A stretch of 64,000 nt of DNA, from the NCBI RefSeq assembly GCF_014647915.1, contig NZ_BMQC01000019.1, positions 1 through 64,000 on the forward strand, in the 5' to 3' direction. Source of the stretch: Pilimelia terevasa. Lineage in GTDB: Bacteria; Actinomycetota; Actinomycetes; Mycobacteriales; Micromonosporaceae. A model generated the notes under the pieces. The model did not search any database and had not been told where the DNA came from. It was given only the letters and a program-made list of their open reading frames with translations. Below, piece after piece: positions 54,709 through 63,665 of the stretch. The number at the start of each line of letters is the position of its first letter. Position 1 is the stretch's first letter. Both the position numbers and the translations under genes were made by a program.

Positions 54709-56051
54709 CCGGCTGGTCAGCGGTCCCCCTACCCGTCGAGCTGCCGGACGCGCAACTGCCGGACGCGCAGCTCCTGCTTTCGGCCGCCGGCCTGGTGGTG
54801 CTGGCGGGCGTGTTCGCGATGTCCGAGGCGGCGCTGGGCGCGGTCTCGGAGGCGCGCGCCGCCGAGCTGGTCCGCCACGGCGCCCGCGGCGCGCGGGCGC
54901 TGCGCGCCGTCGCGGCGGACCGGGCCCGCCACCTCAACCTGCTGCTCCTGCTGCGGCTGCTGTGCGAGCTGACGGCCACGACCCTGGTCGCCCTGGTCGC
55001 GGTGGACTCGTTCGGGGCCGGCTGGCAGGCGGCGCTGGTCACGGCCGGCGCGATGACGGTGGTCAGCTTCGTGGTCGTCGGCGTCGGGCCGCGCACCATC
55101 GGCCGCCAGCACGCGTACGCGGTGGGGCAGGGGATCGCCCCCGTCGTCCGCTGGCTGGGCCGGGTGCTCAACCCGCTGGCGTCCCTGCTGATCGTGATCG
55201 GCAATGCGGTCACCCCGGGCAAGGGGTTCCGCGAGGGGCCGTTCGCCAGCCAGGTCGAGCTGCGCGAGCTGGTCGACCTGGCCGAGGAGCGCGGGGTGGT
55301 GGAGCACGGCGAGCGCCAGATGATCCACTCGGTGTTCGCCCTCGGCGACACGATCGCCCGCGAGGTCATGGTGCCGCGCACCGAGATGGTGTGGATCGAG
55401 TCGGACAAGTCGCTGGAGCAGGCGCTCACGCTGTTCCTGCGCTCGGGCTTCTCCCGGATCCCGGTCGTCGGCGAGGGCGTGGACGACGTCCTGGGCCTGC
55501 TGTACCTCAAGGACGTGATCCGGCGGACCAACAACGGCGCCGCCGACGGCGCGACGGTCGGCGACCTGATGCGCGAGGCGTCGTTCACCCCGGAGTCCAA
55601 GCCGGTCGACGACCTGCTCTCGGAGATGCAGGCCGCCCGCACCCACCAGGTGGTGGTGATCGACGAGTACGGCGGCACGGCCGGGCTGATCACCATTGAG
55701 GACATCCTGGAGGAGATCGTCGGCGAGATCACCGACGAGTACGACGTCGAGCGCCCGCCGGTCGAGCGTCTGGCCGACGGCGCGGTCCGGGTGACCGCGC
55801 GGCTGCCGATCGAGGACCTGGGCGAGCTGTTCGACGTGGAGCTGCCCGCCGAGGAGGTCGAGACCGTCGGCGGCCTGCTTGCCCAGCAGCTCGGCCGGGT
55901 GCCCATCCCGGGCGCCACGACGGACGTGGCCGGCCTGCGGCTGGTCGCCGAGGGCACGGCCGGCCGGCGCAACCGCATCGACACGGTCCTGGCCCGCCGG
56001 ATCGCCGACGGCGACCCGGCCCTGTCCGCGCCGGTCCCGGCCCCCTCCTGA
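54705..56051 (+). CDS. CorC/HlyC-type CNNM transporter-domain protein
   Basis: A 448-residue protein with an N-terminal CNNM membrane domain of four helices, then two CBS domains (about 200-330; [19 protein letters not shown] and [19 protein letters not shown]). A C-terminal CorC-type transporter-associated domain ([16 protein letters not shown]) follows. It is proposed to act in magnesium or cobalt handling. It starts with TTG in a 4-bp overlap with ybeY. The first residues repeat [10 protein letters not shown]. Confidence 0.9.
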   Translation: MTGWSAVPLPVELPDAQLPDAQLLLSAAGLVVLAGVFAMSEAALGAVSEARAAELVRHGARGARALRAVAADRARHLNLLLLLRLLCELTATTLVALVAVDSFGAGWQAALVTAGAMTVVSFVVVGVGPRTIGRQHAYAVGQGIAPVVRWLGRVLNPLASLLIVIGNAVTPGKGFREGPFASQVELRELVDLAEERGVVEHGERQMIHSVFALGDTIAREVMVPRTEMVWIESDKSLEQALTLFLRSGFSRIPVVGEGVDDVLGLLYLKDVIRRTNNGAADGATVGDLMREASFTPESKPVDDLLSEMQAARTHQVVVIDEYGGTAGLITIEDILEEIVGEITDEYDVERPPVERLADGAVRVTARLPIEDLGELFDVELPAEEVETVGGLLAQQLGRVPIPGATTDVAGLRLVAEGTAGRRNRIDTVLARRIADGDPALSAPVPAPS

Positions 56052-56069
56052 GGCGGGCCGGAGCCTCAG
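56048..56069. terminator. Small hairpin between two converging genes
   Basis: CTGAGGC-N8-GCCTCAG overlaps the stop codons of both the CorC-like gene and the pentapeptide-repeat gene. Confidence 0.5.
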
Positions 56070-57223
56070 ACGGCGACGCGGTCGCGCGACGGGCCGGGCG
56101 GGCGGACCCGGAACACGCCCGGTTCGACCTCGTCGGAGGAGTGGTGCACGAGGTCGTGCAGGTACGCCGGCCAGCGGGTCTCGCGGGTCCAGCGCGCGTT
56201 GGCGATCAGCGGGAGCGTCAGGCAGCGCGCGCCGGTCAGCACGGCGCCGTGGAGCCTCGCCTCGTGCAGGACCGCCTCGGACATCGGCGCCTCGCTGAGG
56301 TCGGCGTCGTCCAGCCGCGCCCCGCGCAGGTTCGCCCGCAGCAGCCGCGCCCGGTGCAGGGTCGCGCCCTCCAGGCCCGCCCCGCGCAGGTCGGCCTGTT
56401 GCAGGTCAGCGCCCGTGAGGTCGGCCCGGTACAGGTTGGCGGCGATGAGCAGGGACTGCGGCAGGCTCGCGCCGGTCAGCGACGCGCCCGCCAGGCAGGC
56501 GCTGCCCAGGTGCGCGTGCGCCAGGTCCGCATGGTCGAGGGCGGCCTCGGTCAGGACGGCGCTGCCCAGGTTGGCGGCGCGCAGTTCGGCGTGGTCCAGG
56601 GCGGCGCCGGTGAGGTTCGCCCGGCGCAGGTCGGCGTCGTCCAGCCGGGCGCGGGACAGGACCGCGTTGCGGAGGGTGGCCTGCCGCAGGTCCGCCCGGC
56701 GCAGGTCGGCGTCGTCCAGCCGGGCGGCCCGCAGCGCGGCGTGCGCCAGCCGCGCGCCGCCGAGGTCGGCGCCCCGCAGGTCGGCGCGCGGCAGCAGCGC
56801 GCCGGACAGGTCCGCCTGGCGCAGCCGGGCGCGGGCGAGGTCGGCGCCGGACAGGTTGGCCCCGGGCAGCCGCGCCAGGGTCAGGTCGGCCCCGCTGAGG
56901 TCCGCGGCGGCGAGCTGGGCGCCGTGCAGGTGCGCCCGGGGCAGCCGGACGCCCGGCAGCGCCACCCCGCGCAGGTCCTTCCCCGACAGTCGTGCCCGGA
57001 CGCCCAGCCGGGCCAGCCGCAGGCGCCAGCGGACGGCGTGCCGGCGTTGCCGCGCGTCCGGGGTGGGCGCCGCGGTGCGGGCGGGCCGGGGGTCGTCACC
57101 GCGCAGCGCGATGCCCGCCAGCACCTCCCCCCAGAAGCCCGGCAGCACCGGGGCCGCCCCGGCCGGCGGGTCGTCACCGCGCAGGGCGTGGCGCACCTGG
57201 TCGAGGAACGAGTCGTCGCGCAT
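56066..57223 (-). CDS. Pentapeptide-repeat protein
   Basis: A 385-residue protein. After a 75-residue N-terminal part, about 50 consecutive A(D/N)LxxA-type pentapeptides (for example ADLSGADLTLARLPGANLSG) run to about residue 335 and predict a long right-handed quadrilateral helix. A short C-terminal domain (CLTLPLIANARWTRETRWPAY) follows. Some such proteins mimic DNA and bind gyrase, while others are scaffolds. The start is 2 nt after the stop of the membrane protein at 57226. Confidence 0.85.
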   Translation of the reverse strand: MRDDSFLDQVRHALRGDDPPAGAAPVLPGFWGEVLAGIALRGDDPRPARTAAPTPDARQRRHAVRWRLRLARLGVRARLSGKDLRGVALPGVRLPRAHLHGAQLAAADLSGADLTLARLPGANLSGADLARARLRQADLSGALLPRADLRGADLGGARLAHAALRAARLDDADLRRADLRQATLRNAVLSRARLDDADLRRANLTGAALDHAELRAANLGSAVLTEAALDHADLAHAHLGSACLAGASLTGASLPQSLLIAANLYRADLTGADLQQADLRGAGLEGATLHRARLLRANLRGARLDDADLSEAPMSEAVLHEARLHGAVLTGARCLTLPLIANARWTRETRWPAYLHDLVHHSSDEVEPGVFRVRPPGPSRDRVAV

Positions 57224-57225
57224 CC

Positions 57226-57654
57226 CTAACCCCCGGTCCGTTCGGTCTGTGGGGGGTGGACGGGGTCGGCCGGGGCATCGCGGTGCGGGTCGGGGATGAC
57301 CGTCGCGGTGTCGGTCGCGGGCCGGCGGCGGGGGAGCGGCCGGCGGGTCGTCGCGGCGGCCCCGGGGGGCAGGTCGGCGACGGTACCGAGGCGGGCGAGC
57401 CGCTGGAGGATCTGCTGGGCGCTCACGCCGATCGCCAGCGCGATCGGGACCGGGTTCAACGTGGCCAGCAGCGCGGCCAGGCCGGCGCCCACCAGCGCCT
57501 GGAGGAGGACGGCGACGAGGTACCCGCGCGGGGTGACGAGCTCCCGGTCCTGCCACGGCCAGTGGCCGGTGCGGCGGTAGCGCGTGCTCGCCTCGACGGC
57601 GGGTACGGCCACCCCGCCGAAGAATCCACAGAGGGCGAGGAGAGCGACCGACAC
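57226..57654 (-). CDS. Small membrane protein
   Basis: A 142-residue protein with one N-terminal hydrophobic segment (VALLALCGFFGGVAVP), a second longer one (LVAVLLQALVGAGLAALLATLNPV) and a basic Thr/Pro-rich tail. A TAGGGT box ends 7 nt before the GTG at 57654, so this GTG is favoured over one at 57663 that overlaps the box. Operonic with the pentapeptide-repeat gene (2-nt gap). No family recognised. Confidence 0.65.
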   Translation of the reverse strand: MSVALLALCGFFGGVAVPAVEASTRYRRTGHWPWQDRELVTPRGYLVAVLLQALVGAGLAALLATLNPVPIALAIGVSAQQILQRLARLGTVADLPPGAAATTRRPLPRRRPATDTATVIPDPHRDAPADPVHPPQTERTGG

Positions 57655-57661
57655 AACGGGC

Positions 57662-57667
57662 ACCCTA
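57662..57667 (-). promoter_or_regulatory. -10 element for the 57654 gene
   Basis: TAGGGT on the minus strand, 7 nt before the GTG at 57654. Confidence 0.45.
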
Positions 57668-57780
57668 CGCCAACCACTGCTTTAATGCACAAATAGGAAG
57701 TTTGCGCTACCCCCTCCACGCTGCCGCCGGGCCGCGCCGGGCCCCCGCGCACCCCTCAGGAGCGGCGGGCGCAGGCGCCG

Positions 57781-57786
57781 TAAGCT
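57781..57786 (+). promoter_or_regulatory. Candidate -10 element of era
   Basis: TAAGCT, about 62 nt before the era start. No convincing -35 element is visible. Confidence 0.3.
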
Positions 57787-57848
57787 GGTCGCCACGACGA
57801 CAGCGTGCGGCGCGGCCGCGAGGCGGCGCCGCGGAGACGGACGGCACA

Positions 57849-58817
57849 GTGGGGTCAGGCGAGGCGGCGCGGTCAGGGGCCGCGGCGGCACCGGACGGGC
57901 AGCAGGGCGCGGGCGGACGGGGGCGGCGCGCGACGACATCGACCTACCAGGCCGGGTTCGCCTGCTTCGTCGGGCGGCCCAACGCCGGCAAGTCGACCCT
58001 GACCAACGCGATCGTCGGCCAGAAGATCGCGATCACCTCGAACAAGCCGCAGACCACCCGGCACATCATCCGGGGCGTCCTGCACCGGCCGGACGGCCAG
58101 CTCGTCCTCGTCGACACCCCCGGCCTGCACCGCCCCCGCACCCTGCTCGGCGAGCGCCTCAACGACCTGGTCCGGGCGACCTGGAGCGAGGTGGACGTGA
58201 TCGGCCTGTGCATCCCGGCCGACGAGCCCGTGGGCCGGGGCGACCGGTTCATCACCGGCGAGCTGGCCGCCCTGAAGGCGACCGTGCTGGCCGTGGTCAC
58301 CAAGACCGACCTCGTGGGCAAGGAGGCGCTGGCCAAGCAGCTCCTGGCGGTCAGCGAACTGGCCGACTTCGCCGCCGTCGTACCGGTCAGCGCGATCGCC
58401 GACCACCAGGTCGACACGCTGGTCGACGTCATGGCCGGGTACCTGCCGGACTCCCCGCAGCTCTACCCCGACGACATGTTCACCGACGAGCCCGAGCACG
58501 TCCTCATCGGCGAGCTGATCCGCGAGGCGGCCCTGGAGGGCGTCCGCGACGAGTTGCCGCACTCCATCGCCGTCGTGGTGGAGGAGATCCAGCCCGAGGC
58601 CCGGATCACCAGGATCTTCGCCGACCTGTACGTCGAGCGCACCAGCCAGAAGGGCATCGTGATCGGCCACCGGGGCGCCCGCCTCAAGGAGGTCGGCTCG
58701 ACGGCCCGCGCCCACATCGAGGAGCTGCTCGGCACCCGGGTCCACCTCGACCTGCACGTGCGGGTCGCCAAGGACTGGCAGCGCGATCCGAAGCAACTGC
58801 GCAAGCTCGGGTTCTGA
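57849..58817 (+). CDS. era: GTPase Era
   Basis: A 322-residue GTPase that binds 16S rRNA in 30S assembly. The G domain has GRPNAGKST (near residue 42), DTPGLHRPR and TKTDLVG. The C-terminal KH domain has RTSQKGIVIGHRGARLKEVG. An extra 30-residue Ala/Gly-rich N-terminus precedes the G domain. The GTG at 57849 has GGAG 12 nt upstream; longer in-frame starts exist but add only low-complexity sequence. Confidence 0.93.
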   Translation: MGSGEAARSGAAAAPDGQQGAGGRGRRATTSTYQAGFACFVGRPNAGKSTLTNAIVGQKIAITSNKPQTTRHIIRGVLHRPDGQLVLVDTPGLHRPRTLLGERLNDLVRATWSEVDVIGLCIPADEPVGRGDRFITGELAALKATVLAVVTKTDLVGKEALAKQLLAVSELADFAAVVPVSAIADHQVDTLVDVMAGYLPDSPQLYPDDMFTDEPEHVLIGELIREAALEGVRDELPHSIAVVVEEIQPEARITRIFADLYVERTSQKGIVIGHRGARLKEVGSTARAHIEELLGTRVHLDLHVRVAKDWQRDPKQLRKLGF

Positions 58818-58821
58818 CCTG

Positions 58822-59601
58822 GTGCCCGGCTTCCGGCGCCAGCTCTACCGCGACGAGGCGGTGGTCCTGCGGGTGCAGAAGCTCGGCGAGTCCGACCGGA
58901 TCATCACGCTGCTCGCCCGGCGGCACGGCAAGGTCCGGGCGGTCGCCCGCGGGGTCCGGCGCACGATGTCGCGGTTCGGGGCGCGGCTGGAGCCGTTCGG
59001 CCACGTCGACGTCCAGGTGGCGGGCGACCCGGGTACGCCCGGCCTGCACACGGTCAGCCAGGTCGAGGGCATCGCCCTGTACGGGCGGTCGCTGGTCGAC
59101 GACTACCCGCTGTACACCGCCGCGTCCGCCGTCGCCGAGACCGCCGAGCGGCTCACGCCGGTCGAGCAGGAGCCCGCCGGCCCGCTGTTCGCCCTGACCC
59201 TGGGGGCGCTGCGGGCGCTGGCGACCCGGGCCCACGACAGCTCGCTGGTCCTGGACGCCTACCTGCTGCGCGCGATGGGGTACGCCGGCTGGGCGCCCGC
59301 GCTGGCCGAGTGCGCGCTGTGCGGCGAGCGCGGCCCGCACCGGGCGTTCGCGGTGTCCGCCGGCGGCAGCGTCTGCCCCGACTGCCGGCCGCCCGGCTCC
59401 ACCCACCCCGACCCGGCGACGGTCGCGCTGATGGCCGCCCTGGCCGGCGGCGACTGGGCGGTCGCCGACGCCGCGGCGCCCCCGCCGCGGCGCGAGTGCA
59501 GCGGGCTGGTGGCCGCGCTGCTGCAGTGGCACCTCGAACGCGCCCTGCGCTCCCTGCCGCTGGTCGACCGCGGCACCCCCACGACTGGAGGACGTCCATG
59601 A
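58822..59601 (+). CDS. recO: DNA repair protein RecO
   Basis: A 259-residue recombination mediator with an OB-fold N-terminus ([20 protein letters not shown]) and a C-terminal helical part with a zinc-binding pair (CALCGE and VCPDC near residues 169 and 193). It starts 4 nt after the era stop and its stop overlaps the uppS start (ATGA), the conserved era-recO-uppS order. Confidence 0.94.
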   Translation: MPGFRRQLYRDEAVVLRVQKLGESDRIITLLARRHGKVRAVARGVRRTMSRFGARLEPFGHVDVQVAGDPGTPGLHTVSQVEGIALYGRSLVDDYPLYTAASAVAETAERLTPVEQEPAGPLFALTLGALRALATRAHDSSLVLDAYLLRAMGYAGWAPALAECALCGERGPHRAFAVSAGGSVCPDCRPPGSTHPDPATVALMAALAGGDWAVADAAAPPPRRECSGLVAALLQWHLERALRSLPLVDRGTPTTGGRP

Positions 59602-60398
59602 GCCGCCGCACCGCCCCCGCCGCCCGGCCGGCCCCGCACCGCTCCGGCGCCCGCCCGCCGGAGCTGCCGGCGGGGAGCGTGCCGCGGCACGTGGCGATCG
59701 TGATGGACGGCAACGGCCGGTGGGCCAAGGAGCGCGGCCTGCCCCGGACCGAGGGGCACCGCCGGGGCGAGGACGCGCTGTTCGACGCCGTCGAGGGCGC
59801 GATCGAGCTGGGCATCCCGTACCTGTCGGCGTACGCGTTCTCGACCGAGAACTGGAAGCGCTCGCCGGAGGAGGTGCGGTTCCTCATGGGGTTCAACCGC
59901 GACGTCATCCGGCGCCGCCGCGACCAGCTCGTGGACCTCGGCGTGCGGGTGCTCTGGTCCGGGCGCCGCGGTCGACTGTGGAAGAGCGTGATCAACGAGC
60001 TGGAGACCGCCGAGCGGATGTCGGCGGACAACCGCACCCTGACGCTCCAGTTCTGCGTGAACTACGGCGGCCAGGCCGAGGTGGTGGACGCCGCCGCCGC
60101 GCTGGCCCGGGACGTGGCCGCCGGCCGGGTGGACCCCGGGAAGATCACCGAGAAGGTGTTCGCGCGGTACCTGTACCACCCGGAGGTGCCGGCGGTGGAC
60201 ATGTTCCTGCGCCCGTCGGGGGAGCAGCGCACGTCGAACTTTCTGATGTGGCAGTCGGCGTACGCCGAGCTGGTCTACCTGGACACCCTGTGGCCGGACT
60301 TCGACCGCCGGCACCTGTGGTACGCCTGCCAGCTCTACGCCCGGCGGGACCGCCGGTTCGGCGGCGCGATCCCGAACCCGGTCGCCCCGCCGACCTGA
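59598..60398 (+). CDS. uppS: Isoprenyl (undecaprenyl-type) diphosphate synthase
   Basis: A 266-residue cis-prenyltransferase with [17 protein letters not shown] (near residue 31), the FSTENWKR segment and a C-terminal [18 protein letters not shown]. It makes the long-chain carrier lipid for cell-wall synthesis. That lipid, as the phosphate, is also the expected acceptor for the ArnC-like enzyme of the island at 16-18 kb. GGAGGA precedes the ATG at 59598. Confidence 0.94.
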   Translation: MSRRTAPAARPAPHRSGARPPELPAGSVPRHVAIVMDGNGRWAKERGLPRTEGHRRGEDALFDAVEGAIELGIPYLSAYAFSTENWKRSPEEVRFLMGFNRDVIRRRRDQLVDLGVRVLWSGRRGRLWKSVINELETAERMSADNRTLTLQFCVNYGGQAEVVDAAAALARDVAAGRVDPGKITEKVFARYLYHPEVPAVDMFLRPSGEQRTSNFLMWQSAYAELVYLDTLWPDFDRRHLWYACQLYARRDRRFGGAIPNPVAPPT

Positions 60399-60415
60399 GC
60401 GCCGACCGCCGGCCT

Positions 60416-60449
60416 GCGGCCCGGCCCCCCGCGGGGAGCGCCGGGCCGC
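60416..60449. terminator. uppS terminator
   Basis: A 10-bp outer stem (60416-60425 with 60440-60449) with a GC-rich inner stem, between uppS and a converging DUF4360 gene. Confidence 0.65.
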
Positions 60450-60464
60450 GGGCTGGTCGTCACC

Positions 60465-61103
60465 TCAGCAGCGCCGCCACTCCAGGTTGGCGACGGTGGC
60501 GTCCAGGGTCATCTCGCTCAGCGACTGGCGGTCGGCCTTGCTGGCGTCGACCTGGATGCGGGCGTTGACGTTCAGCGCGCGGGTCTTGCCGCACTCGGAC
60601 CAGTTCGGCGACCCGACCCCGTCCAGGTAGCTGTAGGTGTCGGTGAGCGGGCCGGTCAGCGCGGACTGGAACTCGCCGGTCTCGGTCATGCCGGCGAAGT
60701 AGTACGTCCCGATGCTCTTGGCCGTGGTCCGCTCGGCGAGGTCGGCGTAGCCCATGCCCCCCACCCTGGTCACCGCGAAGGTCCAGCCGGCGGGGTAGCT
60801 GAGCTTGAGGTTGACCTGGCAGTTCCTGTTGGCCCGGGGCACCCAGGGCCGTGTCCCGTTGTCCTGGGGAACCTGGCCCGCCTGGGTGTAGAGGGCCGGG
60901 TACTCGATGGTCAGCCGCCTGCTCCTGTTCTCCAGGTGGACCAGCGGGCGGGCGTCGGCACCGCAGCCGGTGCCGTTGGCGACCACCTCGGAGACGACCA
61001 CCTCCGGCGGGTCCTCCGCTGCGGCGGCGTGGGCGGGTACCGCCAGGGCCGCCGACGCCAGCGCCGTCGCGGCGCCGAGAGCGGCGATCTGGATCGGGTT
61101 CAT
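60465..61103 (-). CDS. DUF4360 secreted protein
   Basis: A 212-residue protein with a signal peptide (NPIQIAALGAATALASAALA, cut near AHA). The DUF4360 features are NGTGCG, NCQVNLKLSYPAGWTF, MGYADLAE, YYFAGMTETGEFQ and a C-terminal Cys pair. It is a paralogue of 7951-8604, sharing NGTGC and GMTETGE blocks. GAGGAGG precedes the ATG. Function unknown. Confidence 0.85.
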   Translation of the reverse strand: MNPIQIAALGAATALASAALAVPAHAAAAEDPPEVVVSEVVANGTGCGADARPLVHLENRSRRLTIEYPALYTQAGQVPQDNGTRPWVPRANRNCQVNLKLSYPAGWTFAVTRVGGMGYADLAERTTAKSIGTYYFAGMTETGEFQSALTGPLTDTYSYLDGVGSPNWSECGKTRALNVNARIQVDASKADRQSLSEMTLDATVANLEWRRC

Positions 61104-61587
61104 GGGTTCCTCCTCGCGTGGGCCGTGTCGCCACGACCGCGTGGGTGGTTACGGGACCGGGTGCGGGCGCGTGGATGGACGGCCGCCCGCGAGCGGACAG
61201 TCGCGCGCGGGCGGCTCACATATCTGACATCCCCGGTGAAACGGCCTCGGTCCACTGTTCCAGTCCACAGTGGGGGGTCGCATCGGCTGTCCGGTGGAGT
61301 TACCGGCGTCGATCGACCCGGGTGGGTGGCCTGTCCGGCTGCTGTCCGCTTCGCCGGGTGCCGTGCCCGGTGCAGCGGCGACCGTCGATCGCGGGCGGCG
61401 GCGCGCAGTTGCCGATTGTCGGTTATGCGCGTTAGTCAGGCGGGTGCCCGGGTGGGTGCCCGCGGCCGCCTCCGGCCGGCCGGACACCGTCGGCGTCGCG
61501 CCGGCAGGGGGTAGGCGGCGGCGCGTCGGGCCGGATAGCCTGAGCTGCCCCGCACCGCGCGCTATTCCATTGTCCGTCGTCAATCCA
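61104..61587. other. Gene-free region upstream of the permease
   Basis: About 480 bp between divergent genes. Short open frames on both strands show no plausible protein. It contains CCACTGT-N8-ACAGTGG (61252-61273), a perfect 7-bp dyad, and several GTCGATCG-type words. No riboswitch or Zur box was recognised. Confidence 0.6.
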
Positions 61588-61593
61588 TAGGAT
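61588..61593 (+). promoter_or_regulatory. -10 element for leaderless transcription of the permease gene
   Basis: TAGGAT ends 6 nt before the GTG at 61600. No ribosome-binding site is present. Confidence 0.55.
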
Positions 61594-61599
61594 CTCGCC

Positions 61600-62700
61600 G
61601 TGACCTCCCAGACCCGAACCGCCGGCGGAGCCGACCCGGAACAGCCGGCTGCGTCCCCCGACCCGCCCGCCGGAGACGACCACGCCGGAAACGACCACGC
61701 CGGGCACGACCACACGGGACACGACCACGCCGGTGCCGCGCGCCGCCGGTGGGGCGGGATCGGCTCGGTCGAGATCCTCGCCGCCATCCTGATCCTCCTG
61801 GTGATCTTCAAGAACCAGGTCTCGGCGCTGCTGTCGGTCCAGTCGCTGGCCACCTGGACGACCGTCTTCGTCTCGGTGATGGTGCAGGCCATGCCGTTCC
61901 TGGTCTTCGGTGTCGCGCTCTCCGCGGTCATCGCGGTCTACGTGCCGCGCGCGTTCTGGGCCAGGGCGCTGCCCAGGCACCCCGCCCTCGCCGTACCGGT
62001 GGCCAGCGTCGCCGGGGTGATCCTGCCCGGCTGCGAGTGCGGGTCGGTCCCGATCGGCGCGTCGCTGATCCGGCGCGGCGTCACCCCGGCGGCGGCGCTG
62101 GCGTTCCTGCTGGCCGCCCCGGCGATCAACCCGATCGTCCTGACCGCCACGGTGGTCGCGTTCCCCAACAACCCGGAGATGGCCGTCGGCCGTGGCATCG
62201 CCGGCCTGGTCGTCGCAATGATCATGGGCTGGCTGTGGACCCGGCTGGGCCGGCAGGAGTGGATCCGGCTGCCCTACCGGCCGGACCTGGAGGGGGTCAG
62301 CAAGGCCCGCGCGTTCTGGACGGCGGTCCGGCACGACATCGTGCACGCGGGCGGCTTCCTCGTCATCGGGGCGATGGCCGCGGCGACCATCAACGTCGTG
62401 ATCCCCGAGCGGTGGCTGCTCACCCTCGCCGACAACCCGGTGCTGTCGGTGATCGCGCTCGCCGTCCTCGCGGTGCTGCTGTCCATGTGCTCCGAGGCCG
62501 ACGCGTTCGTCGCGGCGTCGCTGTCGCAGTTCTCGCTCACCTCGCGGCTGGTGTTCCTCACCGTCGGCCCGATGGTGGACCTCAAACTGATCTCCATGCA
62601 GTCGGGGGTGTTCGGCCGGCGCTTCGCCGCCCGGTTCGCCCCGACCACCTTCGTCGTGGCCGTCCTGGTCGCGGTCGCCGTCGCGGCGTTCGCGTTCTAG
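61600..62700 (+). CDS. DUF318-family permease with a His-rich N-terminus
   Basis: A 366-residue membrane protein with about eight helices and the DUF318 motifs GCECGSVPIG (near residue 146), LAAPAINPIVL and LSMCSEADAF. Related permeases include the organoarsenical exporter ArsP. The N-terminus carries a four-unit D-H-x-x-H/N repeat, likely to bind metals such as zinc. GTG start, probably leaderless. The TIGR03943 gene follows, a frequent pairing of unknown substrate. Confidence 0.85.
   Translation: MTSQTRTAGGADPEQPAASPDPPAGDDHAGNDHAGHDHTGHDHAGAARRRWGGIGSVEILAAILILLVIFKNQVSALLSVQSLATWTTVFVSVMVQAMPFLVFGVALSAVIAVYVPRAFWARALPRHPALAVPVASVAGVILPGCECGSVPIGASLIRRGVTPAAALAFLLAAPAINPIVLTATVVAFPNNPEMAVGRGIAGLVVAMIMGWLWTRLGRQEWIRLPYRPDLEGVSKARAFWTAVRHDIVHAGGFLVIGAMAAATINVVIPERWLLTLADNPVLSVIALAVLAVLLSMCSEADAFVAASLSQFSLTSRLVFLTVGPMVDLKLISMQSGVFGRRFAARFAPTTFVVAVLVAVAVAAFAF
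61678..61737 (+). repeat. 15-bp tandem repeat encoding the His-rich motif
   Basis: Four 15-bp units from 61678 encode DHAGN, DHAGH, DHTGH and DHAGA, giving a cluster of Asp-His pairs near residues 27-46 of the permease. Confidence 0.85.
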
Positions 62701-62720
62701 GCCGGCGGAGAGGACACCCG

Positions 62721-63479
62721 ATGAACCGGCGGGCACAAGCGGTCACCATGCTGCTGCTGGGCGGCGCGCTGCTGCGCGCGACGTTCGCGGACCTGCACCT
62801 GCGCTACGTCAAGGAGGCGCTGGGGCCGTTCCTGATCGCGGCGGGCGCCGTCCTGGTCGCCGCGGGGGCGATGACGCTCTGGTACGACCTGTTCGGCAGC
62901 AAGGCCGATGCGGCGGCCGACCTGCCCGAGTGCGCCGACGACGGCCACAGCGGCGAGGACGGCCACGGCCAGCGGGTCCACAAGGAGCCCCGGGTCGGCT
63001 GGATGCTGCTGCTGCCCGTCCTCGGCCTGCTGCTGGTCTCACCACCGGCGCTGGGCGCGTACGCCGCGGGGCAGGCCGGCAGTGCGCTGTCCACCCAGCA
63101 GCAGTCGGACTTCCCGGCGCTGCCGCCGGGCGACCCGATCGCCCTGAACGTCTCCGACTACGCCGCCCGGGCCGTCTTCGACAAGGGCGTCTCGCTCCAG
63201 GGCCGGACCGTCGAGCTGACCGGCTTCCTGGCCGCGAACCCCGAGGGCGGGCAGTACCTGGCCCGGATGGTGCTGTCCTGCTGCGCCGCCGACGGCCGGC
63301 CCATCAAGGTCGGGCTCGCGGGCGACGCACCCACCGGCCAGGCCGACGACCGGTGGGTGAAGATCACCGGCGTGTACAACGACAGGATCGGCGCTGACCC
63401 GGTGAACAAGTCCCAGATCCCCTACCTCCAGGTGACCGCCTGGGCGCCGACGGAGCAGCCCCGCAACCCGTACGAGTAG
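62721..63479 (+). CDS. TIGR03943-family protein, permease partner
   Basis: A 252-residue protein with two N-terminal helices (VTMLLLGGALLRATF, FLIAAGAVLVAAGAMTLWY), an acidic His-containing loop (DDGHSGEDGHGQRVH), a third helix (MLLLPVLGLLLVSPPAL) and an extracytoplasmic domain with MVLSCCAADGRPIKVGL. The double Cys and the His loop suggest metal binding. It starts 20 nt after the permease stop with GGAGAGGA upstream. Confidence 0.85.
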   Translation: MNRRAQAVTMLLLGGALLRATFADLHLRYVKEALGPFLIAAGAVLVAAGAMTLWYDLFGSKADAAADLPECADDGHSGEDGHGQRVHKEPRVGWMLLLPVLGLLLVSPPALGAYAAGQAGSALSTQQQSDFPALPPGDPIALNVSDYAARAVFDKGVSLQGRTVELTGFLAANPEGGQYLARMVLSCCAADGRPIKVGLAGDAPTGQADDRWVKITGVYNDRIGADPVNKSQIPYLQVTAWAPTEQPRNPYE

Positions 63480-63665
63480 TGGGCGAGCCCCACACGGCGG
63501 GTGTGCATGGGTGTACTGACAGTGAGGTGAGCGGTAGCCTGGAAGTCAGCACATGCCGGCGACACCCGCACCGCGACGCGGCCGGGGCGCGCGCCGGGCG
63601 TCGATCCCGGGCGCCCCGGCGGGCTTGCCAGGCCGCGCGCGGGACCCTTGCGAGAGGGGCCAGCC
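63480..63665. other. Gap before the acyl-CoA dehydrogenase gene
   Basis: 186 bp without a gene. A TAGCCT (63535-63540) and a CTGACA (63516-63521) are only 13 nt apart, too close for a normal promoter. Confidence 0.4.

Noticed and set aside
61270-61590. A 106-residue open frame upstream of the permease.
   Set aside because: No ribosome-binding site, low-complexity content, and it ends inside the permease -10 box.
63516-63540. Promoter for the acyl-CoA dehydrogenase gene (CTGACA and TAGCCT).
   Set aside because: The 13-nt spacing is too short for a normal housekeeping promoter.
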